Assembly: GCA_021845555.1 (NCBI GenBank)
Contig: JAJZVS010000081.1
Span: 1-11,482, forward strand
Direction of reading: 5' to 3'
DNA length: 11,482 nt
Source of the DNA: Pseudomonadota bacterium
Lineage (GTDB): Bacteria; Pseudomonadota; Alphaproteobacteria; Acetobacterales; Acetobacteraceae
The notes beneath the pieces were generated by a model that was not told where the DNA came from, searched no databases, and worked only from the letters and a program-made list of their open reading frames with translations. The position numbers and the translations under genes were made by a program. Shown here piece after piece: positions 9,078-11,482 of the stretch; the first letter of the stretch is position 1; the number at the start of each line of letters is the position of its first letter.

Positions 9078-9726
9078 TGCGCTGGCCGGTCTTGGCCCAG
9101 TCGGCCAGGAAGGCGGCCAGCCCCTTGTCGGTCAGCGGGTGGGCGAACAACTGGCGCAGCACCGCGGGCGGCACGGTGGCGACATGGGCGCCAAGCCTGG
9201 CCGCTTCCACCACATGCATCGGGCTGCGCACGCTGGCCACCAGCACCTCAGTCTTCAGGTAAGGATATTGGCGAAAGATGGTCATGATGTCGGCGATCAG
9301 GCCCATGCCGCTCTCGCCGATATCGTCCAGCCGGCCGACGAAGGGGGACACGAAGGTGGCCCCCGCCTTGGCCGCCAACAGCGCCTGGGCGGAGGAGAAG
9401 CACAGCGTGACGTTCACCATCGCCCCGTCGCCCGTCAGCTTGCGGCAGGCGCGCAGCCCGTCCGGCGTGAGCGGCACCTTGATGGTGACGTTCCGCGCGA
9501 TCTCGCGCAGCACCCGCGCTTCCGCCAGCATGCCTTCATACTCGGTGGCGGCCACTTCGGCGCTGACCGGACCGGGCACCAGGGCGCAGATCTCGGCGAT
9601 CACGTCGCGCATCTTGCGGCCGGATTTGGCGACCAGGGAGGGGTTGGTGGTGACCCCGTCCAGCAGGCCGGATTCGGCCAGAACCTTGATTTCCGCCACA
9701 TCGGCGGTATCGACGAAGAACTTCAT
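9070..9726 (-). CDS. tal: Small transaldolase (TalC/FSA, fructose-6-phosphate aldolase family)
   Basis: This 218-residue class I aldolase of the TalC/FSA subfamily starts MKFFVDTADVAEIK and has D6, the GVTTNPSLVAKSG loop (24-36), the Schiff-base lysine K83 in NVTIKVPLT, and VSPFVGRLDDIG (126-137). The length fits the short family (about 215-220). Compared with E. coli FsaA, Glu57 sits where FsaA has Gln59 and Phe129 where FsaA has Tyr131; both are the transaldolase-type residues. It is therefore more likely a sedoheptulose-7-phosphate/glyceraldehyde-3-phosphate transaldolase of the pentose phosphate pathway than a fructose-6-phosphate aldolase, although automated annotation may name it fsa. 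A strong AAGGAG site (9736-9741 region, read on the minus strand) lies eight bases upstream. It is the first gene of the tal-DUF484-xerC operon and is divergent from priA. Confidence 0.94.
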   Translation of the reverse strand: MKFFVDTADVAEIKVLAESGLLDGVTTNPSLVAKSGRKMRDVIAEICALVPGPVSAEVAATEYEGMLAEARVLREIARNVTIKVPLTPDGLRACRKLTGDGAMVNVTLCFSSAQALLAAKAGATFVSPFVGRLDDIGESGMGLIADIMTIFRQYPYLKTEVLVASVRSPMHVVEAARLGAHVATVPPAVLRQLFAHPLTDKGLAAFLADWAKTGQRIV

Positions 9727-9840
9727 GGGAATGACTCCTTGGCGCTGACCGGCCGGCACGCGGGACCGGCCCCGCAGCTTTTCTCCGACCAGACTACACC
9801 CCCGGCGGGGGCGATCGGAAGCACCGCCGCCGCGCGGCGC
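9727..9840. other. Divergent tal-priA intergenic region
   Basis: These 114 bp must hold the start signals for tal (minus) and, if the GTG start is right, priA (plus). The AAGGAG ribosome-binding site for tal is clear. A short inverted repeat GGCCGG (9751-9756) and CCGGCC (9766-9771) is present. A less GC-rich patch at 9778-9798 is the likeliest promoter location, but no convincing -35/-10 pair was found on either strand. Confidence 0.4.
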
Positions 9841-11482
9841 GTGAAGGTGTTGCTGCCGTTGCCTTTTCCCGGCCCGTTCGACTACCTGGCGCCGCAGGAT
9901 CTCGATCCGCAGCCCGGCGATGTGGTGCTGGTGCCGCTCAACCGCCGCGAGGTGACGGGGGTGGTGTGGGATGCGGCCGGGGAGGACGACGGCGCGTCGC
10001 CCTCGGCCGAGGCCGCCCCCGCGGCCCGGTTGAAGCCCCTGATCGCGGTGCTGGACACGCCGCCGCTGCGGGCGCCCCTGCGCCGCCTGATCGACTGGAT
10101 CGCCGCCTACACCCTGTCTCCGCCCGGGGAGGTGATGGCGATGGCGCTTCGCGTCGCCACCGCCGGCCCCGCCGCGGCGCCGACCGGCTGGGTGCTGGCC
10201 GACCCGGACGCGACCCCCCCTCCGCTTGCGAGAGGGGGTTGGGGTGAGGGGTCTGTCCTGGCCGCGCGAACCCCTCCCCCCAACCCCCTCCCGCAAGGGG
10301 AGGGGGAGTCCCATCCGCCGCCCGTCCACCGCCTGACCGACGCGCGGCGGCGCGTGCTTGCGGCGCTGGCGGACGGCGCGCCGCGCGGGACCGCCGAACT
10401 GGCCCGCGCGGCCGGGGTGGGCAGCGCTGTGGTGCGGGGCCTGGCGGCGGCCGGGCTGCTCGTGGCCGCACCGCTGCCGGATGCGCCGGCCTTCGTCCGC
10501 CCGGACCCGGACCATCCCGGCCCCACCCTCTCGCCCGCCCAGGCCGAGGGCGCCGGCGCGCTGCGCGCGGCGGTGGCGGCGCGGGCGTTCGGCGTGACGC
10601 TGCTCGACGGCGTGACCGGGTCGGGCAAGACCGAGGTCTATCTGGAAGCGGTGGCCGAGGCGCTCCGCGCCGGGCGGCAGGCGCTGGTGCTGCTGCCGGA
10701 GATCGCGCTGTCCTCGCAATGGCTGGAACGGTTCGAGCGGCGCTTCGGCGTGGCCCCGGCGGTGTGGCACTCGGACCTGTCGCCGCGCCTGCGCCGGATC
10801 ACCTGGCGGGAGGTGGCGGCGGGCCGCGCGCCGGTGGTGGTGGGGGCGCGGTCCGCGCTGTTCCTGCCGTTCCCCGACCTCGGGCTGATCGTGGTCGATG
10901 AGGAGCACGAGACCGCGTTCAAGCAGGAAGACGGCGTGATCTATCACGCCCGCGACATGGCGGTGGTGCGCGCGCGGCTCGAAGCCGCGCCCGCCGTGCT
11001 GGTCTCCGCCACGCCGAGCCTGGAGACGGTGGCCAACGTGGAAGCCGGCCGCTACGCGCGGCTGACCCTGCCGCACCGGCACGGCGGCGCGCTGCTGCCG
11101 GCGGTGGCGGCGATCGACCTGCGCGAAACCCCGCCCGAGCGCGGCCGGTTCCTGTCCCCGCCGCTGGTCGCGGCGATCCGCGCGACGCTGGCGCGCGGGG
11201 AGCAGGCGATGCTGTTCCTCAACCGCCGCGGCTACGCGCCGCTGACCCTGTGCCGCGCTTGCGGGCATCGCATGGCCTGCCCGCACTGCACCGCCTGGCT
11301 GGTGGAGCACCGTGCGCGCCGGATCCTGCAATGCCACCATTGCGGCCATACCGTGCCGATCCCGCCCAACTGCCCGGCATGCGGCGCGGCGCACAGCCTA
11401 ACCGCGGTGGGGCCGGGGGTGGAGCGCATCACCGAGGAAGTGGCTTCGCTGTTCCCCGACGCGCGTCGGCTGGTGATGGCCT
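9841..11482 (+). CDS. priA: Primosomal protein N' (replication restart helicase PriA), 5' part
   Basis: An open frame of 547 codons runs off the right edge; E. coli PriA has 732 residues. The N-terminus VKVLLPLPFPGPFDYLAP is the PriA 3'-DNA-binding domain. A winged-helix region follows (about residues 161-215), then helicase lobe 1 with Walker A GVTGSGKTEVYLE (K263), DEEH at 353-356 and LVSATPSLETVAN. The zinc-binding module has eight cysteines in four CXXC pairs: 471/474, 480/483, 498/501 and 511/514. PriA loads the replisome at stalled forks. GTG 9841 is the assumed start because conserved sequence begins there; no good ribosome-binding site precedes it and the frame is open upstream without a nearby ATG, so a TTG at 9739 is possible. 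Residues 125-157 are encoded by a REP-like palindromic element inserted in frame. Confidence 0.93.
   Translation, partial: MKVLLPLPFPGPFDYLAPQDLDPQPGDVVLVPLNRREVTGVVWDAAGEDDGASPSAEAAPAARLKPLIAVLDTPPLRAPLRRLIDWIAAYTLSPPGEVMAMALRVATAGPAAAPTGWVLADPDATPPPLARGGWGEGSVLAARTPPPNPLPQGEGESHPPPVHRLTDARRRVLAALADGAPRGTAELARAAGVGSAVVRGLAAAGLLVAAPLPDAPAFVRPDPDHPGPTLSPAQAEGAGALRAAVAARAFGVTLLDGVTGSGKTEVYLEAVAEALRAGRQALVLLPEIALSSQWLERFERRFGVAPAVWHSDLSPRLRRITWREVAAGRAPVVVGARSALFLPFPDLGLIVVDEEHETAFKQEDGVIYHARDMAVVRARLEAAPAVLVSATPSLETVANVEAGRYARLTLPHRHGGALLPAVAAIDLRETPPERGRFLSPPLVAAIRATLARGEQAMLFLNRRGYAPLTLCRACGHRMACPHCTAWLVEHRARRILQCHHCGHTVPIPPNCPACGAAHSLTAVGPGVERITEEVASLFPDARRLVMA
10213..10309. repeat. Bipartite REP-like palindromic element inside priA
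   Basis: Two 40-base arms, 10213-10252 and 10270-10309, are inverted copies of each other with 36 of 40 positions pairing; mismatches are at 10215, 10224, 10231 and 10245. A 17-base centre separates them. Each arm is itself a smaller hairpin: a C-rich run, a CTTGCG core and a G-rich run, followed by GGTTGGGG. This is the architecture of the C/G-rich repetitive extragenic palindromes widespread in GC-rich proteobacteria. The peptide encoded (PPPLARGGWGEG ... TPPPNPLPQGEGE) is the one commonly seen when such elements are translated. It is in frame with priA and introduces no stop codon; one other plus frame would stop at TGA 10245-10247. Confidence 0.88.

Noticed and set aside
9726..11394. The upstream extension of the tal frame to 11394 on the minus strand, antisense to priA
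   Set aside because: Only the part from 9726 down is family-like and it has its own AAGGAG site; the rest is the antisense shadow of priA.

Overview
The window looks like chromosomal DNA of a very GC-rich alphaproteobacterium, most likely of the Rhodospirillales/Acetobacteraceae type. This rests on the extreme GC bias, on the glyQ-glyS-ppdK order on one strand, and on the tal-DUF484-xerC cluster divergent from priA. The taxonomic call is an inference from gene order and protein character, not from a marker-gene comparison.

Layout. Positions 1-161 hold the 3' end of rpmB (ribosomal protein L28), followed by a probable intrinsic terminator. A plus-strand operon then runs from about 357 to 6684: glyQ (glycyl-tRNA synthetase alpha), vapB and vapC (a type II toxin-antitoxin pair), glyS (glycyl-tRNA synthetase beta) and ppdK (pyruvate phosphate dikinase). 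Spacings in this run are zero or a few bases. After a 93-bp gap with a 13-bp perfect inverted repeat comes a plus-strand gene for a cupin protein with a long Lys/Arg/Ala/Pro-rich, histone H1-like N-terminal tail. It converges, 7 bp apart, on a minus-strand operon read right to left: a small transaldolase (tal/fsa family), a DUF484 protein and the tyrosine recombinase XerC. Divergent from tal, the primosomal helicase gene priA starts near 9841 and runs off the right edge.

How the genes fit together. glyQ and glyS encode the two subunits of the alpha2beta2 glycyl-tRNA synthetase. The VapBC pair sits exactly between them and in phase with their transcription, so an RNase toxin module is locked into an essential translation operon. 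PpdK and the transaldolase belong to central carbon metabolism. XerC (chromosome dimer resolution) and PriA (replication restart) are chromosome-maintenance proteins.

The most notable points are the vapBC module nested within glyQ-glyS, a bipartite REP-like palindromic element inserted in frame in priA and apparently translated, and the H1-like tail fused to a cupin. No RNA genes, insertion sequences, CRISPR arrays or phage genes were seen. No gene-free stretch exceeds 300 bases; the longest is 162-356.
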